Assembly: GCA_016713275.1 (NCBI GenBank)
Contig: JADJPL010000003.1
Span: forward strand, 124,001 to 188,000
Origin: Haliscomenobacter sp.
Lineage (GTDB): Bacteria; Bacteroidota; Bacteroidia; Chitinophagales; Saprospiraceae
Length of the DNA: 64,000 bases
Direction of reading: 5' to 3'
The notes below the pieces were generated by a model. The model had not been told where the DNA came from, ran no database searches, and saw only the letters and a program-made list of their open reading frames with translations. Of this stretch, positions 34,527-45,090 are shown one piece after another. A program made the translations under genes and the position numbers. Each line of letters opens with the position of its first letter. The first letter of the stretch is position 1.

Positions 34527-36559
34527 ATGAACAAAAAAATTATGGTCACCTCGGCGTTGCCTTACGCCAACGGGGCTTTGCATTTGGGGCACCTGGCCGG
34601 CGCCTACCTTCCCGCTGATATTAAAAAAAGAAGGGATTTCTCCGCAGGAGATCATCGATAAATACCACGCGCTGAACAAGGAGACCTTCGAAAAACTGGG
34701 GATCTCCTTTGACTATTACCACCGCACCAGCGCCCTGCTGCACCACCAAACCTCCCAGGACCTTTTCCTTAAACTGTACCGCGACGGAGACGAGTTTGAG
34801 GAGCGCACCATCGAACAGTACTACGACGAAGCATACGGACAGTTTCTGGCCGACCGCTACATCATGGGCATTTGCCCCAAATGCGGGCATAAGGAAGCCT
34901 ACGGCGATCAATGCGAAAACTGCGGAACCGCCCTTTCCCCCCTGGAACTGATCGAACCGCAATCTATGCTGAGCGGCAAGCCCCCTGTGCTTCGACCCAC
35001 TAAACATTGGTATTTCCGGCTCGACAAACACGCCGGCTGGCTGCGTGAATGGATCGAAAAAGGCATACTGGACGGAAAACAGCACCACGACCCAGACCAG
35101 TGGAAAAAACACGTGGTCGGTCAATGCCTCTCCTGGCTCGACGGCGGGCTTCAGCCCCGCGCGATTACCCGGGATCTGGACTGGGGAATTCCCGTTCCGC
35201 TACCCGGAGACGAGGCCAAAGGAAAAGTCCTCTATGTTTGGTTCGACGCGCCGATCGGGTATATTTCCTCCGCCAAGCAATGGGCCCTGGAAAACGGAAA
35301 GGATTGGGAAGCCTACTGGAAAGGCGACGACGTGGATTTGATCCACTTCATCGGGAAAGACAACATCGTCTTCCACTGCATCGTTTTCCCCGCGATGCTC
35401 AAAGCCCACGGGGAATATGCCTTGCCCCGCAACGTTCCTGCCAACCAGTTCCTGAATTTTGAAGGACAAAAATTTTCCAAATCCAGAGGCTGGGGCATCG
35501 AACAGCACGACTACCTGGAAGAATTTGCCAGCTTTCCCAATAAAGAAGACGCGCTCCGCTATGCCTTGATCCGGAATATGCCGGAAAACAAGGACGCCGA
35601 TTTCAAATGGGACGAGTTCGCGGACTTTTACGACAAGGAACTTGCCGATAACCTGGGGAATTTCGTCAACCGGGTAGTCGTCCTGACGGAAAAATATTTC
35701 GGTGGCATCGTTCCCGACTCCAACGCGGATTTGGGCGATATCCTGGCAGAGGCTGATGTGCTCGCCCGCCGGCTTACTCGCGAGTTGGAGGCGTTCAGCT
35801 TCAAAGCAGCCTGCCAAACGTTGATGGAGATCTCTTCCTTTGGCAATACCTACCTTCAGGACGCAGCGCCATGGGCGCTGGCAAAGGAAAATCCCGACGA
35901 CCCCCGCATCGCTGAATGCCTGTTCGCGAGCCTTCAGATGGTCGCGTTGCTGAGCGTGCTCTGTCAGCCGTTTATTCCGTTTACGGCGCCCCGGATTCGG
36001 GCCTTGCTGGGGTTGGAAGCCCTCAAAGACGGGGATTTAGCCGAGGTGCTTTCCCGGTTGGAAAGGGGAACCTCTCCTGGCGCCCGGGAGCCGTATTGGG
36101 ACCCCGGAGGTGTTGTTTCCCAAAATTTACGACCGAAAGGATACCAGCAGGCTGGAAATCCTGGAGCGTCAGAAAGCCAAACTCCAAGCGATCATGGAAC
36201 AGGAACAATCCAAGCAGCGCGAGCCGTTCAAGGAGCCCGTCGCCTACGAAGATTTTGCCAAGCTCGACCTGCGCACCGGCACGATACTGGAAGCGGAGAA
36301 GGTGCCTAAAGCCGATAAATTGCTCAAGTTGAAGGTCGACCTCGGCTCCGAGCAGCGGACCATTGTTTCGGGCATTGCCGGGCATTTCGATCCGGAAAAG
36401 ATCATTGGGCAGCAAGTAACGGTGGTGGCCAACCTCGCGCCCCGCACCTTGCGGGGGATGGAATCGCGAGGGATGATCCTGACCGCCGAAAACAACAAGG
36501 GCGAGCTCATGTTTGTTTGTCCGGCCGTTCCTTTTGGCAACGGATTTATGGTAAAATAG
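34527..36559 (+). CDS. metG: Methionyl-tRNA synthetase with C-terminal tRNA-binding domain, damaged reading frame
   Basis: Starts at ATG 34527 (MVTSALPYANGALHLGHLAG, HIGH-type motif HLGH). After PADI the sequence jumps directly to KKEGISPQEIIDKYHALNKE in another frame; in relatives about 26 residues (the YVR...GSDE segment) lie between, so roughly 80 bases are missing near 34622. The zinc knuckle (CPKCGHKEAYGDQCENCG), the KFSKSRGWGI signature and the anticodon-binding helices follow. A frameshift near 36070 precedes the C-terminal OB-fold tRNA-binding domain (FAKLDLRTGTILEAEKVPKA). As this is an essential enzyme, assembly error is more likely than decay, unless a second copy exists. Confidence 0.9.
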
Positions 36560-36567
36560 GAATCTAC

Positions 36568-38359
36568 ATGGGCGTTGCACGCAAATATGCGGTTTGGGCC
36601 GGCTTCCTGATGGCATTGATTTCCGCCGGAATGCTTTTTTTGCGAAGCCGGCAGGAAGCGCTTTGGGGATATTGGCCGCTTTTTCTTTTCCTGGGCTTGT
36701 TTGCCGTGGTGTTTTTTCGCCGCCGGTTTGTTCAGGAAGGAAGTTTGCACCAACGGAGGCTGGGGTGGGCTATCCTGAGTGGCTTGATGCTGGGGTTAGC
36801 TTTCCCGGATGTCGTTCCGATAGGGTTTTTGGCTTTTGCAGCCTGGATTCCCCTGCTTCGGCTCGAGTATTCGCTTAGGGAAAAACCGGTTGGAACTTCC
36901 TGGAAAGCCCTGGTCTTTTACAGTTACCCTGCCTTTGTGTTGTGGAATATCCTGTCGACCTACTGGGTGGCCAATGCGGCTCTTCTGGCCGGTGCGTTTG
37001 CCATTGTAGTCAACAGTGCGCTAATGCTGCTCCCCTGGACCTTGTTCCATATAAGCCGCAGGTATTTTACCCGGCTGGGTTATTTTCCGTTCATCGCTTA
37101 CTGGCTTGCGTTCGAACACGCTCACCATCGATGGGAACTGGCATGGCCCTGGCTTACGCTGGGAAATAGCCTGGCCGATTTTCCGTTCCTGGTCCAGTGG
37201 TACGAATACACCGGTGTGTTGGGAGGTTCGCTATGGATTTTGCTGATTAACGTATTTTTGTTTGCGGTTCTTCAAGCCCAGGAACCGGACAGGCGCCGGG
37301 CATTGAGCATGCAGACGGCGGCTGTCCTTCTCTTGCCTTTAGTGGCGTCTATTCTTCGGTATGCCAACTACGAGGAACAAGGGCAGAAAATCGAAGTGGT
37401 AGCGGTTCAGCCCAATTTCGAGCCGCATTACGAAAAGCCCAAGACTCCGGAAATGGCACGCATGGATCGGATGATCGCCCTGGCCGAGCCTTTACTGGGG
37501 CCTGAGACCCAGTTTCTGATCTACCCCGAAAGCAGCATCGGATACGTGGAGGTCGCGCAACTGCCGTTTTATCCTCCGGTTCAGCAGTTTCGCCTGCTTC
37601 AGACCCGATTTCCCCAGCTGACCCTTGTTTGTGGGCTTGATGCGTACCGGATCCTTGGGCCGGATGAACCCTCCACCCGCGCTACCCGGGAACAGCAAGA
37701 TTCCCAAGGCGAAGTGCGCCGGTTTGAGGTCATGAACGCTGCTCTTTACCTGCCATCCCTGAACTCGGGGCAAGGGCCGGAAATCTATCAGAAATCCAAA
37801 TTGGTACCGGGCCCTGAACTGTTTCCCTATCCCGGGGCGTTGGGCTTTCTTCGTCCGCTGGTAGAACGGTTGGGAGGAACGATGGCCGGGTTTGCTTCCC
37901 AGAAAGAACGGGAAGTATTTCAGAACGGGGCTGCCAGGGTAGGCCCCGTGATTTGTTACGAATCCGTGTTCGGGAGTTTTCTGGGCGGTTTTGTGCGCAA
38001 GGGCGCGGACGCATTGTTCATCCTCACCAACGACGGCTGGTGGGATTTGCACTGCCGGCCATCGCCAACACCTGAAGTATGCGTCTTTGCGGGCGATCGA
38101 ACTCCGCAGGGATATAGCCCGGTCGGCCAGTACGGGAATCTCCTGTCTGATCAGCCAAACCGGCGACATCCGCCAGGCTACCGCCTATGGGGAAGCCACC
38201 GCTATCAAAGGGGAAATCCGCCTCAATCAGGAGCGCACCTTTTATAGCCTTTGGGGCGATATGATCGGGCGTCTTGCCCTCTTTATGAGCGTCTTGCTCT
38301 TATTAAATGCGGGGGTTAAGGCGATAACCCCCGGCGGCCGCGAGCCTGTTAACGGATAG
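36568..38359 (+). CDS. lnt: Apolipoprotein N-acyltransferase, one frameshift
   Basis: Starts at ATG 36568 (MGVARKYAVWAGFLMAL). Six or so membrane segments precede the nitrilase-type catalytic domain: IYPESSIGY (catalytic Glu), YQKSKLVPGPELFPYPG (Lys), PVICYESVFGSF (Cys) and NDGWW. The frame shifts near 38040 just after NDGWW and continues AGHRQHLKYASLRAIELRRD and NTGIS-like SQTGDIRQATAYGEA to 38359. Lnt adds the third acyl chain to lipoproteins at the inner membrane. It follows metG by eight bases. Confidence 0.88.
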
Positions 38360-38964
38360 GGGGCCTGCGGCGCTTGCTCCCAGGCTTTAAAGGCATTTGC
38401 CCAGCTTTCATACCGCCCATTCTTCCGGCGGCTTTGAGCTGCCCCTGCTGCTGCAACACCTTTTCCATCTGGACGATCTGCTCCTTGATCGTCGGTTCGG
38501 TAATCCGCATTTGCTTGAGGTTGCGCATATGCACTTCAGCTTGCTTCCAGCGGCTCTTGTTGAGGTGTACACTGGCGAGTTGCAATTCGATCATGGCCCG
38601 TTCATTATCTGTAGGAAGCTTGAGCTCTTGCGCTTTTCTTAACCAGGCTTCTCCTTCCTCAGTCCGCTTTTGGGCCATGGCTACCGAGCCTTTGATCAGG
38701 TAGTAATAGGCCCTGTTGGTCACATAGAAGCTTTGGGCTTAGGGTGAGATTCAGGCGCTTTTCCGTAGCTTCCAGGTCGGTCGCTTGCATAAACTGCGCA
38801 GCAGATTGCACCGTTCCCAGAAGAATATAACCAACGATAAGCGTCAGCGCAGCCAAAAAGAAGGGGAAGGCATACCAAAATCCAAAAGCAAAAGCCAGGA
38901 CGGCGCCACCGATGATCGATACGGCAATCAGCGCAAATCTCAGGTAGATATTGATCGTAAGCAT
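38349..38964 (-). CDS. Small membrane protein with TPR-like tail, frameshifted
   Basis: Starts at ATG 38964 (MLTINIYLRFALIAVSIIGG). Two membrane helices (about 8-28 and 30-50) are followed by a helical region. Near 38730 the frame changes from LNLTLSPKLL to VTNRAYYYLIKGSVAMAQKR, which continues with a TPR-like pair (EEGEAWLRKAQELKLPTDNE, then LASVHLNKSRWKQAEVHMRN) and a basic proline-rich end. Likely about 204 codons when intact. I do not know its function; similar helix-TPR proteins occur in Bacteroidota. It overlaps lnt convergently by 11 bases. Confidence 0.65.
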
Positions 38965-39248
38965 AGCTGTTTTTATTTTCCAGGCAAAGGTAAGGAATCG
39001 GGCGAATAAGGGCGGCAAAATCCATGACGGGCTTTTGAGATCCCCTGTATCCGCCCCAGGGGTGTTGGATGGATTCGTTCCAGATGGCGCCCGGCTCGTT
39101 GTGATTTCGATTAAATGATTGATTTGCAATAAGATATTTATTTGTATGAATTAGGCTGCCCAGAAAAGTCGGGGTGAACAGGCGCCTCGCTCCTGGGTTT
39201 GCGCTCAGGAAGAGAAGGGTTTAGTTTTGGAGAAAATAAACCCCAGTT

Positions 39249-39403
39249 ATGAAAAAACAATCCCTCCCGAATGATGGCCCTTTCTTTGCAGCAGCGTGTA
39301 AAAAGATCGTTATCCTGGACGAAACGAAAAAGGGGATCAGGCCCCACAAAAACAGGAATTGATGGCCATGGAGGCCCATGCAGAAGAAATGTCCAAGAAT
39401 TAA
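39249..39403 (+). CDS. Possible small protein, frameshifted
   Basis: ATG 39249 opens MKKQSLPNDGPFFAAACKKI, and after a frame change near 39332 the sequence continues APQKQELMAMEAHAEEMSKN to TAA 39401. The two parts join into a plausible acidic 50-residue protein, but no family is recognised. The remainder of 38965-39462 shows no other convincing gene. Confidence 0.25.
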
Positions 39404-39462
39404 CTTAACGCTTCTAGCCTTGGGCGAAAAAAAGTGGCAATTTTGTGGGGAAACCAATTACT

Positions 39463-40471
39463 ATGAAGGTATACGCCCAATTGCTCCTAACGTTCCTTTC
39501 TATCCCCGTTGCTTTTTATGCCCAGGAATCCCGGTCGGTGTTCGATCTGCTTTCCGCCAATGAACTAGTGGAAATAGAACTAACTACCGACCTGCAACTG
39601 CTACGGGATCAGAAAAATACCAATGAGTATCAACCTGCCACCCTGTCGTACGCCGTAGGGAAGAAGCAGACGGAAAGCTGGGGAGATCAAAATCCGTTCC
39701 AGAGGAAAATACCGGCGTCGGGTTTGCGTGTTTCCGCCACTGAAACTCAATTTCCCTAAGGGGCAGTTGAAGGAAAAGGGGCTTTCCGAAGAAGACGAGC
39801 TGAAATTGATCACCCACTGCGTGGAAGGAGAGCCAGGTAAAGACTACCTGATGCGGGAATATTTAGTTTATAAACTGTTTGAAAAGCTCTCTCCGGTTTT
39901 TATCCGGGTTCACCTCGCTAAGGTGAAGTATATCGACCCTGTCACCGGGGAAAAGATCAATGCCTGGGGGATTCTGGTGGATGACGAAAAAGCCATGGAG
40001 CGGCGCTACCAGGCCGACTTATGCGAAGACTGTTTTTCTTTTCCAAAGGAGGGTTTTCAGAAGGAGCAACTTTGCCTGGTGTTCTTGTTCGAATACCTGA
40101 TCAGCAACACCGATTGGTCGTCGGCTATGGTGCGGAATCTGTACCTCCTCAGGCCAAAGGATGGCAGCGGCGCGATGTTGATTCCCTACGATTTTGATTT
40201 TTCCGGGTTTGTCAACGCCAGTTATGCCCGCCCCAATACGGATTTTAAACAAACCCACATCCGGGAACGCCTGTTTCTGGGCCCGGACCTTTCCGATGAG
40301 GAGATCAAACCGGCCATCGAGTTGTTCCGCAGCAAACGCAAAGAGCTGGAAACCGTCATTCGGGAATTCAGGTATCTGTCGGGCGAATCCAAAATAGATT
40401 TGCTGGATTTTCTGGACGGGTTTTATTTGTCGCTGGGCCAGGGGATCAAGCGGCCAGCCCAAACGGAATAA
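39463..40471 (+). CDS. Secreted CotH-kinase-like hypothetical protein, frameshifted
   Basis: Starts at ATG 39463 with a signal peptide (LLLTFLSIPVAFYAQ). The N-terminal part (DLLSANELVEIELTTDLQLL) ends near 39700, where the frame changes; restored sequence reads TRGKYRRRVCVFPPLKLNFP. Further motifs are YLMREYLVYKLFEKLSPVFI, ISNTDWSS and LIPYDFDFSGFVN. The RG.YRR..C.FPPL and YDFDFSG elements are common to a secreted Bacteroidota family distantly reminiscent of CotH-type kinases; catalytic activity is not established. Total about 336 codons when restored. Confidence 0.65.
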
Positions 40472-40473
40472 GG

Positions 40474-41199
40474 TTAGTCCAGCAGCGTCCGGTCGTTGAG
40501 CAACATCCAGTTGGTGCCCACATCGAGGTAGGTCCCGTTGGGAAAAACCGGCAGGAAGCTGTTTTCGAACACCCGTTGCGCCCGGCGCCGGTCTTCGGAT
40601 TCCATAGCGAAGCAATTGAAGACCAGGATTCCTCCCGGGGCCAGGACCCTTTTGAGTTCTTCCATGAAAGAAACGCCTGTAAAAGGCGCGGGGATGAGAT
40701 CGTCGATAAATAAATCCACACAGACCAGCGCAAACACGCCATCGGGAACGGCGCGGATGTACGCGCCGGCATCGGCGCAGTAGATGTCAAACCCCGACTT
40801 CAGCCGGGATAACGTATACTGCTGGGCCAGGTGTATGATGGCCTCGTCTATTTCCACGGCGGTGTAATGATACGTTCTGCGGAACTTCTTTTCGAGCAAT
40901 TCCGGGATGCTACCCAATCCAAGGCCCAGCAGCAACACCTGATCGATGGCGCGCTCCCTGACCCGGATGGCCGAAAATACCCGGCTGAAGTTGTAGTACA
41001 GGTCGCCAAACGAATAAACGGCTTTCGCCGTACTGAGCTGGAGCCGGCCCTGCTGCAGGGTGACATTTAACTCCGGGTGGACCCGGCTGGAAAGCGATTC
41101 TACCGGGATATCGGTAAAATAGCTGAGGAAGTATTTCCACCGGGGAATGCTATTTCCCGGAAGGTTTCTCCCAGGGGCGGTGCGGCGCGGTGTCTTCAA
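40474..41199 (-). CDS. Spermidine synthase-like methyltransferase
   Basis: 241 residues from ATG 41199, although that start overlaps the upstream gene by 50 bases and a shorter start may be used. SAM/dcSAM-binding motif VLLLGLGLGSIPELL, then the acidic strand AVEIDEAII, IYCADAGAYI and VCVDLFIDD resemble the Rossmann core of spermidine synthases. The polyamine-site residues are not clearly conserved, so a methyltransferase-like role is equally possible. Convergent with the gene ending at 40471. Confidence 0.75.
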   Translation of the reverse strand: MKTPRRTAPGRNLPGNSIPRWKYFLSYFTDIPVESLSSRVHPELNVTLQQGRLQLSTAKAVYSFGDLYYNFSRVFSAIRVRERAIDQVLLLGLGLGSIPELLEKKFRRTYHYTAVEIDEAIIHLAQQYTLSRLKSGFDIYCADAGAYIRAVPDGVFALVCVDLFIDDLIPAPFTGVSFMEELKRVLAPGGILVFNCFAMESEDRRRAQRVFENSFLPVFPNGTYLDVGTNWMLLNDRTLLD

Positions 41200-42364
41200 A
41201 GAGGCGGATTAGGGTAAGCCGTTCCGGAATGCTTAGCTGACAGTTGCGCCGTTCCATCATCCGGTCCATGGAAGGAATGGCTTTTTCAGGCGGAAACGTC
41301 TGCAGGGAAGCGGGTCCGGCAAGGGTGAACGAAGGGATGAAATTCCTTGGAAAATGGGCGCCGTAAAGGTTGCCAGCCAATCCGACAGACGTGCCGGAGT
41401 TGATCATCATGTTGATCCCCAGCCGGGAATGATCGCCCATGATCAACCCGCAAAACGTTTGCCCGGTGGCGTCAAAAGATTGCGTGGCATAGTTCCAGAG
41501 CCTGACCGGCCCGTAATCGTTCCTCAGGTTGGATATAGTCGTGCCCGCTCCAATATTGCACCATTCGCCGATCAGGGAATGCCCCAGATAGCCGGCGTGC
41601 GCTTTATTGGAGTACCCCTGAAAAATGGTATGCTCGATCTCTCCGCCGGCTTTGCACCAGGGGCCAACCGTCGTGGCGCCGTAGATCTGAGCCCCCATTT
41701 TGACCACAGAGTTGTGGCAAAGGGCCACATTCCCCCGGATGCAGGCGCCTTCCATAACCTCCGCTTGGTGGCCAATATAAATCGGACCGGCTTGTGCATT
41801 TAGAAAAGCGCCCTCTACGCGGGCGTCAGCCTCCAGGAAGATCCGCTCGGGGGCAATCGCCCGGTTCGTGCCACTTAATGGCTGGGATTTTCTTCCGGAA
41901 GTGAGCAGGTGGAAATCGGACTCGAGAGCGATGCTGTTTAAAAGGTATAAGTCGGGAAGTTGGTTGATTTTGTGGAAGTCCACTCCGTCCAGAGAAAGTG
42001 GATGCAGGTCGTCGATGTCTTCGTCCTGGATCAGTTTTTGAAGCTGCTCCCCGTCGAGCTTGGCCGCAATCAGTTCGTCATCCTGGAGGTAGGCGTCTCC
42101 AAACTCCATGTTGCGGAGCAGCCGGCACAATTTTTCGGAGGGCAGGACAGAGCCGTTGATTACCAGATTCTCCTCCCCAAAATCGAGGTGATAGCTTTCC
42201 GCCAGATGATCCTGGGTAATGTACGAGACCTTGCTTCCCATCCAATGCTCCCATTTCTCCCGGATGGTGAGGATGCCGATGCGCAGTTCGCCAACCGGCC
42301 TCAGGAAGGTGAGGGGAAGGAGATGCGTGCGCACGTCGCTGTCAAAAAGGATGATATTCGTCAT
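41150..42364 (-). CDS. GlmU-like sugar nucleotidyltransferase / left-handed beta-helix protein
   Basis: 404 residues from ATG 42364 (MTNIILFDSDVRTHLLPLT). The N-terminal half is a degenerate nucleotidyltransferase (LRPVGELRIGILTIREKW). The C-terminal half is a hexapeptide left-handed beta helix (IYIGHQAEVMEGACIRGNVA, then KMGAQIYGATTVGPWCKAGG and NIGAGTTISNLRNDYG). This is the GlmU-family protein of Bacteroidota; the exact sugar substrate is unknown. It lacks the LxxGxGTRM motif of true GlmU, so a glmU symbol is not given. Confidence 0.82.
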   Translation of the reverse strand: MTNIILFDSDVRTHLLPLTFLRPVGELRIGILTIREKWEHWMGSKVSYITQDHLAESYHLDFGEENLVINGSVLPSEKLCRLLRNMEFGDAYLQDDELIAAKLDGEQLQKLIQDEDIDDLHPLSLDGVDFHKINQLPDLYLLNSIALESDFHLLTSGRKSQPLSGTNRAIAPERIFLEADARVEGAFLNAQAGPIYIGHQAEVMEGACIRGNVALCHNSVVKMGAQIYGATTVGPWCKAGGEIEHTIFQGYSNKAHAGYLGHSLIGEWCNIGAGTTISNLRNDYGPVRLWNYATQSFDATGQTFCGLIMGDHSRLGINMMINSGTSVGLAGNLYGAHFPRNFIPSFTLAGPASLQTFPPEKAIPSMDRMMERRNCQLSIPERLTLIRLFEDTAPHRPWEKPSGK

Positions 42365-42404
42365 GTTAGGGGTGTTGGGAGTGCCGGATAGCACGAATAC
42401 AAAA

Positions 42405-42433
42405 AAGTCCCAACCAGCAGCTGATTGGGACTT
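42405..42433 (-). terminator. Rho-independent terminator of rpmE2
   Basis: Inverted repeat aagtcccaa / ttgggactt with an 11-base loop, and on the minus strand a T run (from + aaaaaa at 42401-42406) follows the hairpin. It is placed just after the L31 stop. Confidence 0.7.
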
Positions 42434-42454
42434 CCTGGTTTTGGCGCAACCTGG

Positions 42455-42718
42455 TTATTTTTTCGCGAAGCGCGAGTTGGCAAACTTCTTGTTGAATTTG
42501 TCAATCCGGCCTGCGGTATCTACAAACTTCATTTTTCCGGTAAAGAACGGATGCGAAGCGCTGGAAATTTCGAGTTTGATCAAGGGGTACTCGTTGCCGT
42601 CTTCCCAAACGATCTTCTCTCTGGTGTTGGCGCACGAACGGCCAAGCCAGGCTTCATCTACGGAAAAATCTTTGAACACAACCGTCCGGTAGTTTTTCGG
42701 ATGGAGATCTTTTTTCAT
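42455..42718 (-). CDS. rpmE2: Ribosomal protein L31 type B
   Basis: 87 residues from ATG 42718 (MKKDLHPKNYRTVVFKDFS). DEAWLGRSCANT, YPLIKLEISSASHPFFTGKM and the end region RIDKFNKKF are diagnostic of L31 type B. The zinc-binding CxxC pair of type A L31 is absent, so this is the zinc-independent form. It is a single-gene unit with its own terminator. Confidence 0.95.
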   Translation of the reverse strand: MKKDLHPKNYRTVVFKDFSVDEAWLGRSCANTREKIVWEDGNEYPLIKLEISSASHPFFTGKMKFVDTAGRIDKFNKKFANSRFAKK

Positions 42719-42887
42719 GACGCGTTTCTTTTTTCGATCAGGCTGCAAAGATAATGGCCTTTTTAATAAAAGGAAATCCCCCCGGATAATTTATTTTCCA
42801 TTCTATTGCTATGCCTGTGGAGCTGAACCAAGTTATTCCCCAAACCAATTCGCGGCATGGTTAACTTAGCGCAAATTTCCAGAAACC

Positions 42888-43384
42888 ATGGATTTACCTT
42901 CTTTTCCCCCCGGACTGAAACGCTCCGCAGCGATGGTGGTTCTTCAACACGGGGAATTTTTCCTGCTCTTGAAGCGCAACAAGCCCCTTTTCAGGGGCAT
43001 TACCTTCCAGTGGGCGGAAAACTGGAGCCTTATGAAGACCCCTACAGCGCAGCCCGCAGAGAACTATTCGAGGAAACGGGGATTCAAGCGGATACGCTCC
43101 GGTATGGCGGGGTCTTGATTGAGACTTCTCCGCTGGACTACAATTGGCAAAGCAATATTTATATCGTGGAAATCGATTGGCAGACGCCACCCCCGTGCGA
43201 TGAAGGAACCCTCGAGTGGGTCCCTTTTGCCGATTTGGAACGCCTCCCTACGCCTCCTACCGACTGGCATATTTATCAATACCTCAAAGCAGGCCAGCCA
43301 TTCGCCCTGAACGCCATCTACGACCAGCAGATGCAACTGCGCTCCATGGTGGAAGAAATTAGCGGCTGGAGTTTAGACGGTTGA
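42888..43384 (+). CDS. Nudix hydrolase, frameshifted
   Basis: Starts at ATG 42888 (MDLPSFPPGLKRSAAMVVLQ). Near 42985 the frame changes and continues FQGHYLPVGGKLEPYEDPYS. The Nudix box is complete across that point: G(K)LEPYE..., AARRELFEETGI, matching GX5EX7REUXEEXGU. The remainder (EWVPFADLERLPTPPTDWHI) fits an 8-oxo-dGTP- or ADP-ribose-type Nudix enzyme; the substrate is unknown. A single lost base in the cccctttt run is the likely lesion. Confidence 0.82.
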
Positions 43385-43525
43385 CGGTGGACGGTGGACG
43401 GGATGGGGACGGGGACGGGGAGTGTTTTTTGCGAAAAATGCCGATTGTAACCCAGACTGGGTCTGTCAATAAACACTCATGCTCTTTGCTCCCGTCTCCC
43501 GTCTCCCGCTCCCCGTCTCCCGTCT
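43381..43525. repeat. Short-period intergenic repeats
   Basis: At 43381-43423 a degenerate repeat of ggacggtggac and gggacgggg units, and at 43491-43525 a repeat of cccgtctcccgtctcccgct type. The two are roughly complementary and could pair. No gene is seen in this gap. Confidence 0.6.
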
Positions 43526-44258
43526 AATTAGCATTGATCAAGTCGCCGCTACCGGAGCCGGAGAAGTCGATTTGTGGGTTGCCCCGGTAGAGGATGTCCC
43601 CGGAGCCAGTGATACGGGCTTTAAGGAAGTCGAGGGCCCAAACTTCGGCATCGCCGGAGCCGGTGGTCCGGATATCCGCGCGTTTGAGTTTGAGTTTGAA
43701 TCCCCGGAAATCGCCGCTGCCGGTCACGTCGAGGATGAGCTCATCCGCTTCGCCTTCGAGGAAGAGTTTCCCCGATCCGGTCAGACGGGCTTCCAGGTCG
43801 TCGGCATCGATGCCAAGGTCAACGTCTCCGGAGCCGGTATTGGTGAGGTACAGGTCGTCGGTCACGAGAATATTCTCGCTGATGATATCGCCGGAGCCCG
43901 TATTGTGCACGGCTTCCACCTCCGGCATGGTGATGTACAAGGTGAGGTCGCCGATGTTGCGCACGCAATCGTTGAGGGTGATCTCCCAAACCCCGTTGCG
44001 CACACGGCGGTTCAGCTCGTCGATGATGTTGGCGTAGCCTTCCGCTTTGACCCTGAATTCGGGCCCTTGGGTCAGGTATACCTTGGCGGAAATGTCCAGG
44101 CTGATGCCTGTAAAATCGGGTACCTGGATGGTTTCGGTGACCACCGGGCCGGAACCACGAATGCAGGGGCCGTCGTCGTCGTAAAAATCCACAATGCAGC
44201 TGCTCAACGCCAAAAAGAAGAAGGTCGAGGATAAAAGAAGCAATAAGATCCGTTTCAT
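43524..44258 (-). CDS. GIN-domain (DUF2807) lipoprotein
   Basis: 244 residues from ATG 44258 (MKRILLLLLSSTFFFLALSS), giving a lipoprotein signal with LSSC lipobox. The mature part is a repetitive beta-helix of the head GIN domain: GSGPVVTETIQVPDFTGISL, then repeats of the form TGSGD(I/V/A) (about eight times). Such proteins sit in the envelope of Bacteroidota; function is unknown. The gene precedes nothing obvious in the same operon, as the next upstream gene starts 50 bases away. Confidence 0.88.
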   Translation of the reverse strand: MKRILLLLLSSTFFFLALSSCIVDFYDDDGPCIRGSGPVVTETIQVPDFTGISLDISAKVYLTQGPEFRVKAEGYANIIDELNRRVRNGVWEITLNDCVRNIGDLTLYITMPEVEAVHNTGSGDIISENILVTDDLYLTNTGSGDVDLGIDADDLEARLTGSGKLFLEGEADELILDVTGSGDFRGFKLKLKRADIRTTGSGDAEVWALDFLKARITGSGDILYRGNPQIDFSGSGSGDLINAN

Positions 44259-44307
44259 AATAGCGGGTTTTGAATCGTCAGGTATTTTTTCAGTCACAAG
44301 ATGCCCG

Positions 44308-44928
44308 TCAATCGTCATGGCGGTGGGAGCGGAACCGGCCGAACCCGCCGAAACGAAGGGTCATGGAGGCGTACGTTCCTCTGAAGTCGTCGTTCGTATA
44401 TCCCAGATTCTTGTTCACGCCATCGAGATAGCGGTAACCAACCGCTCCGGCTACCCGAAACCAGCGGGTGAGGTTGATCTCGGCGCCGATCTCAGGGGTT
44501 ACGACAAATACATGGTCGAGGTCGTCGTAGCGAATCACCGGATCGTTGAGGTCGACATTTACCGCTCCCCAGCCAATGCGCGTACTCCCGTAGAGGTGCA
44601 GCAGCTTGAAAGAAGGAACCGTAAAGCCCAGCCACAGGCCGGTATGGGCCAGATCGAGCTGGTCGATGTCCTGGTTGTCTTCGAGGAGTTTTTCAAAGTC
44701 AATACTCCCCATACCGTAAAAACCGAGGAAGAAATCGTTGATAATTACGCCGCCTCCGCCGCCAACTGCGGTGCCGAGCTTGTTGTTGAGGCCCCATTCT
44801 ACGATTGGGCCGCCAAAGCCGCCGACCACGGTGGTCCGGCCAAACAGCGTTTCATGCCTCTGGGCCTGAAGCCCGGATGCGAGCGAAAAGAGGCAAAACA
44901 AAACGACAATCCATTTTACTTTCATCAT
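44308..44928 (-). CDS. Outer-membrane beta-barrel-like secreted protein
   Basis: 206 residues with a signal peptide (WIVVLFCLFSLASGLQAQ). The mature sequence alternates hydrophobic residues and glycine, with several probable transmembrane strands (TVVGGFGGPIVEWGLNNKLG, then GYTNDDFRGTYASMTLRFGG). It ends in a charged FGRFRSHRHDD. It resembles porin-family small barrels but I cannot name a family. Upstream of the GIN gene in the same direction with a 49-base gap. Confidence 0.7.
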   Translation of the reverse strand: MMKVKWIVVLFCLFSLASGLQAQRHETLFGRTTVVGGFGGPIVEWGLNNKLGTAVGGGGGVIINDFFLGFYGMGSIDFEKLLEDNQDIDQLDLAHTGLWLGFTVPSFKLLHLYGSTRIGWGAVNVDLNDPVIRYDDLDHVFVVTPEIGAEINLTRWFRVAGAVGYRYLDGVNKNLGYTNDDFRGTYASMTLRFGGFGRFRSHRHDD

Positions 44929-45090
44929 GATACAGTGGGTTTTTATAGATCGAAAAAATTAAGCGTTTAATCGTTAAGGCGTTTAGGCGTTGGGGAATGA
45001 TTTACAGGACAAGAGCTGTACCGGGCAGAGGAAATGGATTCCTTTGCAAGGGTTGCCCTGTGCTTTTGGATGGGAAGAAAAGTTGTTGGA

